Position numbers and translations under genes: made by a program
In this document: in pieces, positions 33,281 to 42,749 of the stretch
Position numbering within the stretch: position 1 is the first letter of the stretch
Layout of the letters: the number at the start of each line of letters is the position of its first letter
Source of the DNA: Flavobacterium tistrianum
Lineage (GTDB): Bacteria; Bacteroidota; Bacteroidia; Flavobacteriales; Flavobacteriaceae
Length of the DNA stretch: 64,000 bases
Reading direction: 5' to 3'
Assembly (NCBI RefSeq): GCF_003254545.1
Contig: NZ_QJRH01000070.1
Span: 62,001-126,000 of the forward strand
The notes under the pieces: model-generated
What the model saw: only the letters and a program-made list of their open reading frames with translations
What the model was told of the DNA's origin: nothing
The model's database searches: none

Positions 33281-34217
33281 AATTATAGCCGTTTGCTTTT
33301 AGCCATTCGGCACAATCTCTTGTCCAGAATTTGCTCGTGTCAGCAACACCTAATCCAAATCCGTGGCCACCTTTTTCATATATATGTAACTCTGCTGTAA
33401 CTCCGTTTTTCTTTAATGCTAAATAGTAATTAATACTGTTTTCTGGTACAACCACAGTATCATCTGTCGCATGAATTAAGAATGTTGGAGGTGTTTTAGA
33501 AGTTACTTTCTTTTCGTTTGAATAAGAATCTATTAACTCTTTTGAAGGATTATTTCCAAGTAAATTGGTTTGAGAACCTTTATGCGTGATTTCGTTTTCC
33601 ATTGAAATTACAGGATAAATAAGTAGCGAAAAATCAGGACGTGCGCTTACTTTATATGCCGAGTCATAAACTTTATCATCATAATGTGTTGAAGCTGTTG
33701 ATGCTAAATGACCGCCTGCAGAAAAACCTAAAATTCCAATTTTTTTAGGATCAATATTCCATTTCGAAGCATTTTGTCTGACATAACGAATGGCTTCTTG
33801 TGCATCTTGCAATGGCCCGACGTTTTTGTTTTTCATGGTTAAATTGGTTGGCATTCGGTATTTCAATACAAAAGCTGCGATTCCTAAGCTGTTAAACCAT
33901 TCTGCCACTTTTGTTCCTTCTTTTTCAAATGCTAAATGGGTGTAACCGCCTCCTGGGCAAATTACAACAGCAGTTTGATTTGGTTTTACTTCTTTCGGAA
34001 TAAAAATGCTTAAAGTAGGAACAGAGACTTGACTTGTACTTTGCATTTTTCCATCTTTTAACTCAGGTTTTTCCTTGTAATTGGCTGTTTTTATTTCATC
34101 TGGAATTTTATCCCATAACGGAATTACTTGGTCTTGTGCATTCATAGAAAATAGTCCTGAAAAAAGAAGAAAACTCAACGTAATTCCTCTTGAAAATTGT
34201 GTTTTAGTAGTTTTCAA
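33279..34217 (-). CDS. Secreted alpha/beta-hydrolase, probable carbohydrate (acetyl) esterase
   Basis: 312 residues with an N-terminal signal peptide (GITLSFLLFSGLFSMNAQ); the start codon appears to be TTG at 34217 because no ATG precedes the signal sequence. Serine hydrolase fold: oxyanion motif CPGGGYTHLAFE near 87-98, nucleophile in GILGFSAGGHLAS near 161-173, acid in IHATDDTVVVPE near 250, and His in KGGHGFGLG near 282. This pattern matches Bacteroidota acetylxylan/pectin acetyl esterases. Its position beside the hexuronate transporter suggests removal of acetyl groups from pectin. It is divergent from that transporter across a 407-base region with a LacI operator. Confidence 0.87.
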   Translation of the reverse strand: MKTTKTQFSRGITLSFLLFSGLFSMNAQDQVIPLWDKIPDEIKTANYKEKPELKDGKMQSTSQVSVPTLSIFIPKEVKPNQTAVVICPGGGYTHLAFEKEGTKVAEWFNSLGIAAFVLKYRMPTNLTMKNKNVGPLQDAQEAIRYVRQNASKWNIDPKKIGILGFSAGGHLASTASTHYDDKVYDSAYKVSARPDFSLLIYPVISMENEITHKGSQTNLLGNNPSKELIDSYSNEKKVTSKTPPTFLIHATDDTVVVPENSINYYLALKKNGVTAELHIYEKGGHGFGLGVADTSKFWTRDCAEWLKANGYN

Positions 34218-34624
34218 TTTGATTTATAATTATTTGGTTTGTAAATATTTATGTTTTGTCTTTGAAAATGCAAATTATAAGTAGAAGAAGTTAAAAATAA
34301 ACAAAATCGATTTATGAAAAGCTTAGTTCTGGGACAATTTTACCCCATCAAAAGGATAAATTTCGCCTATTAGCTTTTAACAAATATATTGTTTAATGTG
34401 TAATTTTGTATTCCTTTTTTTATATAATATGTTTATTTTAACAGGCTAAATTATTTTTTTGCATAATATTATTTGGATTGTACAGATTAAAAACTATATT
34501 TGTGCAATCGATTACATTATTTGTCTTTTAAGGTATTAATTTATTGATTGTACTATTTTTAGAAAGCAGTAAATATAGTCTTATAAGATTGCCAAAAAAC
34601 ACAAAACTATAATACCCACTTACT
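34218..34624. other. Regulatory region between esterase and transporter genes
   Basis: 407 bases with no gene. It contains the transporter promoter and LacI-type operator (34472-34516). The left 250 bases are AT-rich leader for the esterase gene; no clear TAnnTTTG box was recognised on the minus strand. Confidence 0.65.
34472..34516 (+). promoter_or_regulatory. Promoter and LacI-type operator of the hexuronate transporter gene
   Basis: -33 box TTTG at 34472-34475, 19-base spacer, -7 box TATATTTG at 34495-34502, then directly the operator TGCAATCGATTACA at 34503-34516 (14-bp palindrome, one mismatch). A repressor bound there would cover the transcription start. The same -7/operator junction occurs before kduI and before the first GH28 gene. 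Confidence 0.8.
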
Positions 34625-36091
34625 ATGAATCAAACCGAAACCGTTGCAGTAAATCAGAGTGTCAAAACAACTGGAAAATACCGTTGGAGTATTTGTGCAT
34701 TGTTGTTTTTTGCAACTACAATTAATTACCTAGACCGACAAGTACTTTCCTTAACTTGGAGTGATTTTATCGCGCCAGAATTTCACTGGACAAATAATGA
34801 CTATGGAAATATCACCGCTTTATTTTCTATCTTCTATGCGGTTTCATTATTATTTGCAGGGAGATTTGTAGATTGGTTAGATACTAAAAAAGGATTTCTT
34901 TGGGCAATCGGAATTTGGTCTGTAGGAGCTTGTCTTCATGCCTTCTGCGGAATCGCCACTTCAGGAATTATTGCAGGAGAATGGTTTGTGAGTTTTCATG
35001 GTTCAAAAGAAATAATCAGTACAATAAGCGATACTGCTTTGGTAATCAATGTGAGTGTGGCTTTATTTATTTTTGCCCGTTTCGTTTTAGCGGTTGGAGA
35101 AGCAGGAAACTTCCCAGCAGCAATTAAAACAACTGCAGAATATTTTCCTAAAAAAGACAGAGCTTTTGCAACCAGTATTTTTAATGCAGGTGCTACGGTT
35201 GGGGCTTTGGCGGCTCCAGTTACCATTCCTTTTATTGCAAAATACTTCGGCTGGGAAATGTCATTTATTATTATTGGAGCTTTAGGTTTTGTTTGGATGG
35301 GATTCTGGATGTTTATGTACGACAAGCCAGAAAAACATTCAAAAGTTACTCTAGAAGAATTGGCTTATATTCAGCAAGATGATATTGAAGACAGTAAAAT
35401 CGGTTTTAAACCAGAAGCTGGAGGTAAAGTGTCTTTGGCAGATTGTTTTAAATACAAACAAACTTGGGCTTTTGCATTTGGTAAGTTCATGACAGACGGT
35501 GTTTGGTGGTTTTTCTTATTCTGGACACCAGCATATTTAAGTTCGGTTTACGGAATGGATTCTACAGAAGCGGCATTGCCATTGTTTGTACTGTATATGA
35601 TTACATTATTATCTATCATTGGAGGATGGCTGCCAACGTATTTCGTTGAGAAAAAAGGAATGAATCCGTATGAGGGAAGAATGAGAGCGATGTTGATTTT
35701 TGCGTTTTTTCCATTATTAGCCTTGATCGCACAGCCATTAGGATATATTAGTTACTGGGTTCCAGTAATTATCATCGGAATTGCGGGAGCAGCACACCAA
35801 TCTTGGTCGGCAAATATTTTTACAACAGTTGGAGATATGTTTCCTAAAAAAGCAATTGCAACCATTACAGGAATTGGAGGTTTAGCAGGTGGAGTTGGTT
35901 CGACATTAATCAACAAAGGATCTGGAGTATTATTTGATTATGCGAAAGATACGAATATGGTTTTTATGGGATTCAAAGGAATTGAGGCTGGATATTTTAT
36001 CATTTTCTCAATTTGCGCAGTTTGTTATTTAACAGGCTGGATTGTAATGAAAACTTTGGTTCCTAAATACAGCCCAATAACCGATTTATAA
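34625..36091 (+). CDS. Hexuronate transporter, MFS anion:cation symporter family
   Basis: Inner-membrane symporter importing galacturonate or glucuronate (ExuT-like). 488 residues and about 12 transmembrane helices. The motifs FFATTINYLDRQVLSLTWSD near residue 28 and GEAGNFPAAIKTTAEYFPKK near 158 are typical of the ACS family, and FNAGATVGALAAPVTIPFI near 183 follows. A loop of about 30 residues after TM3 (GEWFVSFHGSKEIISTISDT) is longer than in the E. coli protein and is also common in Bacteroidota homologues. First gene of the uronate cluster, with its own promoter and LacI-type operator; a hairpin follows at 36103-36135. Confidence 0.92.
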   Translation: MNQTETVAVNQSVKTTGKYRWSICALLFFATTINYLDRQVLSLTWSDFIAPEFHWTNNDYGNITALFSIFYAVSLLFAGRFVDWLDTKKGFLWAIGIWSVGACLHAFCGIATSGIIAGEWFVSFHGSKEIISTISDTALVINVSVALFIFARFVLAVGEAGNFPAAIKTTAEYFPKKDRAFATSIFNAGATVGALAAPVTIPFIAKYFGWEMSFIIIGALGFVWMGFWMFMYDKPEKHSKVTLEELAYIQQDDIEDSKIGFKPEAGGKVSLADCFKYKQTWAFAFGKFMTDGVWWFFLFWTPAYLSSVYGMDSTEAALPLFVLYMITLLSIIGGWLPTYFVEKKGMNPYEGRMRAMLIFAFFPLLALIAQPLGYISYWVPVIIIGIAGAAHQSWSANIFTTVGDMFPKKAIATITGIGGLAGGVGSTLINKGSGVLFDYAKDTNMVFMGFKGIEAGYFIIFSICAVCYLTGWIVMKTLVPKYSPITDL

Positions 36092-36102
36092 AGAAAAATA
36101 TA

Positions 36103-36135
36103 CATAATTGAAATATTTTTTTCATTTCAATTATG
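36103..36135. terminator. Hairpin after the transporter gene
   Basis: Perfect 12-bp stem: CATAATTGAAAT (36103-36114) with ATTTCAATTATG (36124-36135) and a T-rich loop. The T-run is in the loop rather than behind the stem, so it may be an RNA-stabilising end rather than a strong terminator. Confidence 0.55.
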
Positions 36136-36154
36136 GTTATTCCATTTAAAAAAT

Positions 36155-36176
36155 TAATTTTGTGCAATCGATTACA
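36155..36176 (+). promoter_or_regulatory. -7 box and LacI-type operator before kduI
   Basis: TAATTTTG (36155-36162, TAnnTTTG) is followed without gap by TGCAATCGATTACA (36163-36176), identical to the operator before the transporter gene. The -33 position has only a weak TATG (36132-36135). The operator ends 12 bases before the ATG. Confidence 0.8.
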
Positions 36177-36188
36177 TTTATTTAAATT

Positions 36189-37028
36189 ATGACAAAATAT
36201 AGTTCAAGATACGCGTCAAGCCCAGAAGCTGTAAAAAAATATGACACACAGCAATTGAGAGAAGAATTCTTAATTGATGACTTAATGCAGGAAGATGAAG
36301 TGGTTTTGGTTTATTCACACTACGACAGATACATTGCAGGTTCTGCAGTTCCTGTAAAAGGAGATTTACCGCTTGAAACAATCGATCCGTTAAAAGCACC
36401 TTACTTTTTAGAAAGAAGAGAACTTGGAATTATTAATGTAGGAGGAAGCGGTTCGGTTGTAGTAGAAGGAACAACTTATGAGTTAGGTTTTAAAGATGCT
36501 CTATACATTGGAGCTGGAAATAAAGAAGTGGTTTTTAAAAGTGATGACAAAAATAATCCTGCTAAATTCTATTTAAACTCTGCGCCTGCGCACACGACTT
36601 ATCCAACTAAGAAAGTAAGTTTAGCTGAAGCTAATAAATTACAGTTGGGAACGATGGAAACGGCAAATCACCGTACCGTAAACCAAATGATTATTGGTAG
36701 CGTGGTAACAACTTGCCAATTGCAAATGGGAATGACAGAATTGAAACCAGGAAGTGTTTGGAATACCATGCCAGCTCACGTTCACGATCGTAGAATGGAA
36801 GTCTATTTCTATTTGGATATTCCACAAGATCAAGCAGTTTGCCACTTTATGGGACAACCACAAGAAACAAGACATATCTGGATGAACAATCATCAGGCAG
36901 TAATTTCTCCGCCTTGGTCTATTCACTCGGGGGCAGGAACTAGCAATTATACTTTTATCTGGGGAATGGCTGGCGAAAACTTAGATTACGGAGATATGGA
37001 TGTTTGTAAAATCACTGATTTAAGATAA
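36189..37028 (+). CDS. kduI: 5-keto-4-deoxyuronate isomerase
   Basis: Converts 5-keto-4-deoxyuronate (from unsaturated galacturonate released by pectate lyase and GH105) to 2,5-diketo-3-deoxygluconate. 279 residues, the usual KduI length, two cupin-like halves. The metal ligands are in the segment MPAHVHDRRMEVYFY: His197, His199 and Glu204, with the last His in SIHSGAGTSNYTFIWGMAGE near 247. Begins a tight run with kduD (one base between them). It has its own promoter and LacI-type operator. Confidence 0.96.
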   Translation: MTKYSSRYASSPEAVKKYDTQQLREEFLIDDLMQEDEVVLVYSHYDRYIAGSAVPVKGDLPLETIDPLKAPYFLERRELGIINVGGSGSVVVEGTTYELGFKDALYIGAGNKEVVFKSDDKNNPAKFYLNSAPAHTTYPTKKVSLAEANKLQLGTMETANHRTVNQMIIGSVVTTCQLQMGMTELKPGSVWNTMPAHVHDRRMEVYFYLDIPQDQAVCHFMGQPQETRHIWMNNHQAVISPPWSIHSGAGTSNYTFIWGMAGENLDYGDMDVCKITDLR

Positions 37029-37029
37029 G

Positions 37030-37821
37030 ATGACAAATTTATTTGATATAAAAGGAAAAGTTGCCCTTATCACAGGAAGTACACACGGACTGGGAATGGC
37101 AATGGCAAAAGGATTAGGTCAGGCGGGTGCTACAATTGTGGTAAACGGAAATTCTTCTCAAGAAAAAATTGATCATGCAGTAGCAGAATTAAAAAGCGAA
37201 GGTATTCATGCAGTTGGTTACAAATTTAATGTAACCGAAGAGCAAGAAGTTAAAGAAGCTGTTGCAAAAATCGAAAGCGAAGTTGGACCAATTGATATCT
37301 TAATCAACAATGCTGGAATTATTAAAAGAATTCCGTTGCTTGATATGGAAGTATCAGATTTTAGAGAAGTAGTGGATATTGATCTTGTAAGTCCGTTTAT
37401 TGTTTCTAAACATGTTGCAAAAGGAATGATTGAAAGACGTCAAGGAAAAATCATCAACATTTGCTCAATGATGAGCGAATTAGGAAGAAATACTGTTTCT
37501 GCTTATGCTGCTGCAAAAGGTGGTTTGAAAATGCTGACTAAAAATATGGCAACAGAATGGGCAAAATACAATGTTCAGATTAACGGAATCGGTCCTGGAT
37601 ATTTTGCTACAGAACAAACCAAACCAATTAGAGTTGACGGGCATCCTTTTAATGATTTTATCATTAGCAGAACTCCAGCCGCAAAATGGGGAGATCCGAG
37701 CGATTTAGCTGGAGCAGCAATATTTTTGTCATCCAAAGCAAGTGATTTCGTAAACGGTCACATTTTATATGTTGATGGAGGAATCTTAGCTACAATCGGA
37801 AAACCTTCAAACGAAGAATAA
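37030..37821 (+). CDS. kduD: 2-keto-3-deoxygluconate 5-dehydrogenase (SDR)
   Basis: Reduces 2,5-diketo-3-deoxygluconate to 2-keto-3-deoxygluconate (KDG) with NAD(P)H. 263 residues, classical SDR: TGSTHGLG (16-23), NNAG (93-96), Ser in NICSMMSELGRN and YAAAK (Tyr-x-x-x-Lys) near 159. The text KWGDPSDLAGAAIFLSSKAS and VNGHILYVDGGILATIGK match gluconate 5-dehydrogenase/KduD. It follows kduI by one base, so the two steps of the unsaturated uronate branch are translationally linked. Confidence 0.94.
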   Translation: MTNLFDIKGKVALITGSTHGLGMAMAKGLGQAGATIVVNGNSSQEKIDHAVAELKSEGIHAVGYKFNVTEEQEVKEAVAKIESEVGPIDILINNAGIIKRIPLLDMEVSDFREVVDIDLVSPFIVSKHVAKGMIERRQGKIINICSMMSELGRNTVSAYAAAKGGLKMLTKNMATEWAKYNVQINGIGPGYFATEQTKPIRVDGHPFNDFIISRTPAAKWGDPSDLAGAAIFLSSKASDFVNGHILYVDGGILATIGKPSNEE

Positions 37822-37845
37822 TTCTCAAATTATATTTTAAAAGAC

Positions 37846-39246
37846 ATGAGCCAGAAATTCATACACGATAATTTTTTATTAGAAAATAAATATGCTGAAG
37901 AGTTGTATCATAATTACTCTAAAAATCAGCCGATTATTGACTATCACAATCACTTAAATCCACAATTTATTGCCGAAGATAAAATCTTTGAAAATATTAC
38001 TCAAGTTTGGATTAATGGTGATCACTACAAGTGGCGTGCAATGCGTACTTTGGGAATCAACGAGCAGTTTGTAACAGGAAATGGTTCAGATAAAGATAAA
38101 TTCTTAAACTGGGGAAAAACTGTTCCGTACACTATGCGTAATCCGTTGTACCACTGGACACATTTAGAACTGGCTCGTTATTTTGATATATATGATTTAT
38201 TGAATGAAAAGTCGGCTGAGAAAATTTATATCGAAACTTCTGAGAAAATAAATTCTCAGGCGTACAGCACACAAAACCTTCTTAAAAAAGTAAACGCTGA
38301 ATTGGTTTGTACGACAGAAGATCCAATTGACAGTTTGGAATTTCACCAAAAATTCGCAAACAATTCGACTGGAATCAAGATGAGTACGGCTTTCAGACCT
38401 GATAAAGCCATCTTAATTGCTAATGATGGTTATAATGCATATCTGGACACATTAGGGGATGTGTCCGGTATTGCAATTAACACGTACGCTGATTTACAGT
38501 CTGCTTTAAGAAAAAGAATCGAATTCTTTAATGCAAACGGATGTAAATTAAGCGATCACGGATTAAATCAAATTGATTTTGAGAACTTTACAGAAAGTGA
38601 AGTAAATGCAATTTTCAAAAAGAAAAGAGAAAACGGTGAATTGTCTCCAGAAGAAGTTTTAAAATTCCATAGTGCCATTTTAGTTTTCTTGTCAGAAACC
38701 TATCATGAGTTTGGATGGGTACAGCAGTTTCACTTAGGCGCATTGCGTAACAACAATGCTCGTATGCATAGAATCTTAGGTCCAGATACAGGATGGGATT
38801 CTATTGGAGATTATCCTCAAGCACAAAAATTATCGGCTTTCTTAAATGCTTTAGACAGTAAAGATAAATTGACTAAAACGATTATTTACAACTTGAATCC
38901 TGCTGATAACGAAGTTATGGCAACAATGATTGGAAACTTCAACGACGGAAGCGTTCGCGGAAAAGTACAATTTGGTTCTGGATGGTGGTTCTTAGATCAG
39001 AAAGATGGAATGACAAAACAATTGAATGCGCTTTCAAACATGGGTTTAATTAGCTGTTTTGTTGGAATGCTTACAGATTCTAGAAGTTTCTTATCGTTCC
39101 CAAGACACGAATATTTCAGACGTATTTTATGTAATCTTTTGGGGGACGAAATTAAACGTGGAGAACTTCCAAACGATATGGAATGGATTGGAAAATTAGT
39201 TGCTGATATTTCATACAATAATGCAAAAGAATATTTTAAGTTTTAA
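37846..39246 (+). CDS. uxaC: Uronate isomerase
   Basis: Isomerises D-galacturonate to D-tagaturonate (and glucuronate to fructuronate). 466 residues, family length. Amidohydrolase-like barrel: metal-binding IDYHNHLNPQFIAEDK near residue 31, HWTHLELARYFDI near 105, FHLGALRNNNARMHRILGPD near 297, and DSRSFLSFPRHEYFRRILC near 405-423. It lies 24 bases after kduD, in the same transcript as the kdu genes. With UxaB and UxaA downstream it gives the saturated galacturonate branch. Confidence 0.96.
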   Translation: MSQKFIHDNFLLENKYAEELYHNYSKNQPIIDYHNHLNPQFIAEDKIFENITQVWINGDHYKWRAMRTLGINEQFVTGNGSDKDKFLNWGKTVPYTMRNPLYHWTHLELARYFDIYDLLNEKSAEKIYIETSEKINSQAYSTQNLLKKVNAELVCTTEDPIDSLEFHQKFANNSTGIKMSTAFRPDKAILIANDGYNAYLDTLGDVSGIAINTYADLQSALRKRIEFFNANGCKLSDHGLNQIDFENFTESEVNAIFKKKRENGELSPEEVLKFHSAILVFLSETYHEFGWVQQFHLGALRNNNARMHRILGPDTGWDSIGDYPQAQKLSAFLNALDSKDKLTKTIIYNLNPADNEVMATMIGNFNDGSVRGKVQFGSGWWFLDQKDGMTKQLNALSNMGLISCFVGMLTDSRSFLSFPRHEYFRRILCNLLGDEIKRGELPNDMEWIGKLVADISYNNAKEYFKF

Positions 39247-39345
39247 ATAAAGTCTAACCGCAAGGTTCGCAAAGATTTACGCAAGGCTCGCTAAATGAAA
39301 TCCTTTTTAATCATTGTAATCTGTGGCAAAAAAAATATATAAATA

Positions 39346-40365
39346 ATGAGTAGAGTAGTTGCATTTGGAGAAATCATGCTGCGTTTATCGACAGAAAGAC
39401 ATTTGCGTTTTTCACAATCTACGGCATTTGGTGCTACGTATGGTGGCGGTGAATTTAATGTATGTGTTTCTTTGGCAAATTATGGTGTAAATGCTGAATT
39501 TGTTACCAGACTGCCTGAAAATGAAATTGGTTTTTCTGCATTAAAAGAAATCAGAAAAATGAATGTCGAGTCTAAAAATATTGTTTTCGGAGGAGAGCGT
39601 TTAGGAATCTATTTCTTAGAAACAGGAGCGGGAACTCGCGGAAGCAATGTAGTTTATGACCGTGCTCACAGCGCCATGTCGACTATACAAAAAGGACAGG
39701 TTGATTGGGAAAATGTTTTGGAAGGTGCAGAATGGTTTCATTGGAGTGGCATTACGCCAGCGATTTCAGAAAGTGCAGCTGAAGCTTGTTTAGAGGCAAT
39801 TAAAATCGCTCACAAAAAAGGAATTAAAATTTCATGCGATTTAAACTATAGATCAAAACTTTGGCAATACGGAAAAACTCCGAGTGAGGTTATGCCAGAA
39901 ATGCTGAAATATAGTAATGTGATTTTAGGAGATATTGATACGGCCTATTTCATGTTGGGAATTCCGAAAGTAAATCCGAATTATCAAGACGAAAAATCGC
40001 TTCCAGCAGTTTATGACAAATTGTTTGAATTGATTCCGAGCTTGAAAATTGCTGCAACGACGCTTCGTTATTCTGTTAGCGCATCTCACCAGAGAATTGG
40101 TGGAATTTTATACGACGGAAAAGCAATTTATAGCGCAGCCGTAAAAGAAGTTACTCCAGTTGTAGATCGTGTAGGAAGTGGAGATGCCTTTATGGGCGGA
40201 TTAATCTATGGTTTATTGGAATATAATAACAACCAAAGAGCATTAGATTTTGCAGTTGCAGCTTGTTGTTTGAAACATACAATTGCAGGCGATTACAACT
40301 TGGTTACTTTAAAAGAAGTTGAAAATATGATTGATGGTGATGGTTCTGCATTGGTATCAAGATAA
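39346..40365 (+). CDS. kdgK: 2-keto-3-deoxygluconate kinase (PfkB family)
   Basis: Phosphorylates KDG to KDPG, where both uronate branches meet. 339 residues, ribokinase fold: N-terminal VAFGEIMLRLSTERHLRFSQ, sugar-binding GGGEFNVCVSLANYG near 34-48, and C-terminal DRVGSGDAFMGGLIYGLLEY near 270 with the catalytic Asp and anion hole. The 99-base gap before it contains CGCAAGGTTCGCAAAG-type repeat words but no obvious terminator. It is 12 bases before the aldolase gene. Confidence 0.93.
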   Translation: MSRVVAFGEIMLRLSTERHLRFSQSTAFGATYGGGEFNVCVSLANYGVNAEFVTRLPENEIGFSALKEIRKMNVESKNIVFGGERLGIYFLETGAGTRGSNVVYDRAHSAMSTIQKGQVDWENVLEGAEWFHWSGITPAISESAAEACLEAIKIAHKKGIKISCDLNYRSKLWQYGKTPSEVMPEMLKYSNVILGDIDTAYFMLGIPKVNPNYQDEKSLPAVYDKLFELIPSLKIAATTLRYSVSASHQRIGGILYDGKAIYSAAVKEVTPVVDRVGSGDAFMGGLIYGLLEYNNNQRALDFAVAACCLKHTIAGDYNLVTLKEVENMIDGDGSALVSR

Positions 40366-40377
40366 TTTAAAATAAAA

Positions 40378-41046
40378 ATGGCAAAATATTCAAGAATTGA
40401 AGTAGCTCAGACCATGAAAGACAACGGTATGGTTCCGTTATTCTTTCACTCGGATATTGAGCTAAGTAAAAAAGTTTTAAAAGCATGTTATGATGGAGGT
40501 TCCAGATTAATGGAATTTACGAGCAGAGGCGATTTTGCACATGAAGTTTTTGGAGCTTTAAATAAATATGCTTTAGCAGAACTTCCGGGAATGATCTTGG
40601 GAGTAGGTTCTATTACAGATGCGGCTTCGGCTTCTTTGTACATGAGTTTAGGAGCAAATTTTATTGTAACACCAGTATTTAGAGAAGATATAGCTATAGC
40701 TTGTAATCGCAGAAAAGTACTTTGGTCGCCAGGCTGCGGTACTTTGACAGAAATTGCAAAAGCAGAAGAATTAGGTTGCGAAATTGTAAAATTATTTCCA
40801 GCTGATACTTACGGGCCAGAGTTTATCAAAGCGATAAAAGGCCCATGTCCGTGGACAAACATTATGCCTACAGGCGGTGTTTATCCGACAAAAGAAAGTT
40901 TGAGTTCATGGCTAAATGCAGGTGCAACTTGTGTAGGCTTAGGCTCACAATTAATTTCAAAAGATATATTAGACAATAAAGACTTCGACGGACTTACTGC
41001 GAAAGTGAAACAGGTTCTTGACATTATAAAAGATATTAGAAAATAG
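40378..41046 (+). CDS. eda: KDPG (2-keto-3-deoxy-6-phosphogluconate) aldolase
   Basis: Cleaves KDPG to pyruvate and glyceraldehyde 3-phosphate, feeding central metabolism. 222 residues, class I aldolase barrel. Glu in RLMEFTSRGD near residue 40, GVGSITDAASASLYMSLGAN near 75, the Schiff-base Lys in CEIVKLFPADTYGPEFIKAI near 139, and phosphate-binding MPTGGVYPT near 160 are all present. Coupled to kdgK. A hairpin at 41049 follows, after which uxaB starts with a separate leader. Confidence 0.95.
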   Translation: MAKYSRIEVAQTMKDNGMVPLFFHSDIELSKKVLKACYDGGSRLMEFTSRGDFAHEVFGALNKYALAELPGMILGVGSITDAASASLYMSLGANFIVTPVFREDIAIACNRRKVLWSPGCGTLTEIAKAEELGCEIVKLFPADTYGPEFIKAIKGPCPWTNIMPTGGVYPTKESLSSWLNAGATCVGLGSQLISKDILDNKDFDGLTAKVKQVLDIIKDIRK

Positions 41047-41048
41047 AT

Positions 41049-41090
41049 TAAGGGGTAATCATGCCTAACTCCTTATTTTATAAGTTTTTT
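41049..41090 (+). terminator. Probable terminator after the KDPG aldolase gene
   Basis: TAAGGGGT (41049-41056) pairs with ACTCCTTA (41068-41075, one G-T pair), followed by an interrupted T-rich tract to about 41090. Read-through into uxaB is possible. The following gap also holds GTAAT-5-ATTAC at 41107-41121. Confidence 0.6.
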
Positions 41091-41265
41091 TAGATTTTTA
41101 GAGATTGTAATTGAACATTACGCTTGAAAAATTTGGCTAGCCATTCCTCACAGCCGGCTTAATTTTACTCAATCGGGTGTAATGTTTCATTTACAATTTT
41201 AAAGGCAGAAATAATGAAATAGGGTTTATAAATGGTTATTTATAACGCATTAAAGAAAATTCAAA

Positions 41266-42711
41266 ATGAAAAAATTAAATAGAGTAAATACAGGATTAGA
41301 AAAGTTACAGCCAATTAAGGTAGTTCAGTTTGGAGAAGGTAATTTTTTAAGAGCCTTTGTTGATTATGCTTTTGATAAACTAAATAAAGAAGTTGATTTT
41401 AATGCCGGTATTGCAGTAGTTCAGCCTTTGAAAGACGGTATGATAAATATGATTAATGATCAGGACGGTCTTTATACCTTGTTTATGAACGGAATTAAAA
41501 AAGGTGAAAAGATACAAGATATTGTGTTGATTAATAATATTGTAAAAACGATAAACCCATATACTGAATTTGCAAATTATTTGGCTTTAGCCAAAGAAGA
41601 AGAACTTCAGTTTATTGTTTCTAATACTACAGAAGCTGGAATTGAATTTATTGAAAGTGACACTCCAGACATGCAGCCGCCAGTATCATTTCCTGCAAAA
41701 TTGACGGTTTTATTATATGAAAGATTTAAACATTTTAATGGAGATGCTTCTAAAGGAGTTACAATAATTCCTTGTGAATTAATTGATTATAACTCTGAGA
41801 CGCTTAAAAAATATATTTTACAATATGTTGATTTATGGAAATTAGAAGATGCGTTTAAAACTTGGGTATCAGAGGCTTGTACCTATCATAGTACTTTGGT
41901 TGACAGAATTGTTCCTGGATATCCAAGAGCTGAAATTGAAGAATACAATAACAAATTAGATTATCAGGACAATTTAATTGTTGCAGCTGAACCTTTTTTC
42001 CTTTGGGCTATTGAAGGTGGAGATGATCTAAAAGCAAAATTGCCTTTTCATAAAACAGATTTGAATGTAAAAATCGTTGATGATATTCGTCCTTTTAAAA
42101 TGATTAAAGTTCGTATTTTAAACGGTGCGCATACGGCAATGGTTCCTTTTTCACTTTTACACGGCAATAAATTAGTAATGGAAACTGTTAACGGAGATTT
42201 TACAGGAAAATTTGTGAATAGCGTTATTAGTGAAATTAGTGAAACGCTTGATATGGATAAAAATGAAATTACAGCCTATTCTGAAGAAGTAATGGATCGA
42301 TTTAAAAATCCATTTATCAAACATGCACTTGCTGATATTGCATTAAATTCTGTATCAAAATTTAAAGTACGAGTTCTGCCTAGTTTATTAGGATATTATA
42401 ATACAAACAAAAAATTGCCTGTTAATTTGACTTTTTCATTAGCGAGCTTAATTCGTTTCTACAAAGGAACTTGGAATGGTGAAAGTTTACCAGTTAAAGA
42501 TGGTGAAGATATTACAGCATTCTTTAACGGACTTTGGAAATCTGATGATTACGAGAAAATTGCTCGTTTAACATTACAAAACAAAAGTTTCTGGGATCAG
42601 GATCTAACTGAAATTCCAGGGTTGACAAAAGCAATTACAATTGCTTTAGAAGAAATAGATTCAAACGGAATTGAAGCTGGCTTTGTTAAGTTTCAAGAAA
42701 GAATAAAATAA
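41266..42711 (+). CDS. uxaB: Tagaturonate reductase (altronate oxidoreductase)
   Basis: NADH-dependent reduction of D-tagaturonate to D-altronate. 481 residues, polyol/mannitol dehydrogenase family: N-terminal Rossmann part VVQFGEGNFLRAFVDYAFDK near residue 18, and the catalytic lysine/asparagine segment MIKVRILNGAHTAMVPF near 280-297. It is preceded by a 219-base leader that lacks the LacI palindrome seen before kduI, so it may rely on read-through or another signal. It lies 38 bases before uxaA, and the two form one unit. Confidence 0.93.
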   Translation: MKKLNRVNTGLEKLQPIKVVQFGEGNFLRAFVDYAFDKLNKEVDFNAGIAVVQPLKDGMINMINDQDGLYTLFMNGIKKGEKIQDIVLINNIVKTINPYTEFANYLALAKEEELQFIVSNTTEAGIEFIESDTPDMQPPVSFPAKLTVLLYERFKHFNGDASKGVTIIPCELIDYNSETLKKYILQYVDLWKLEDAFKTWVSEACTYHSTLVDRIVPGYPRAEIEEYNNKLDYQDNLIVAAEPFFLWAIEGGDDLKAKLPFHKTDLNVKIVDDIRPFKMIKVRILNGAHTAMVPFSLLHGNKLVMETVNGDFTGKFVNSVISEISETLDMDKNEITAYSEEVMDRFKNPFIKHALADIALNSVSKFKVRVLPSLLGYYNTNKKLPVNLTFSLASLIRFYKGTWNGESLPVKDGEDITAFFNGLWKSDDYEKIARLTLQNKSFWDQDLTEIPGLTKAITIALEEIDSNGIEAGFVKFQERIK

Positions 42712-42749
42712 AAAAACACAACAAAAAGAACAAAGAACAAAGGTTAATT

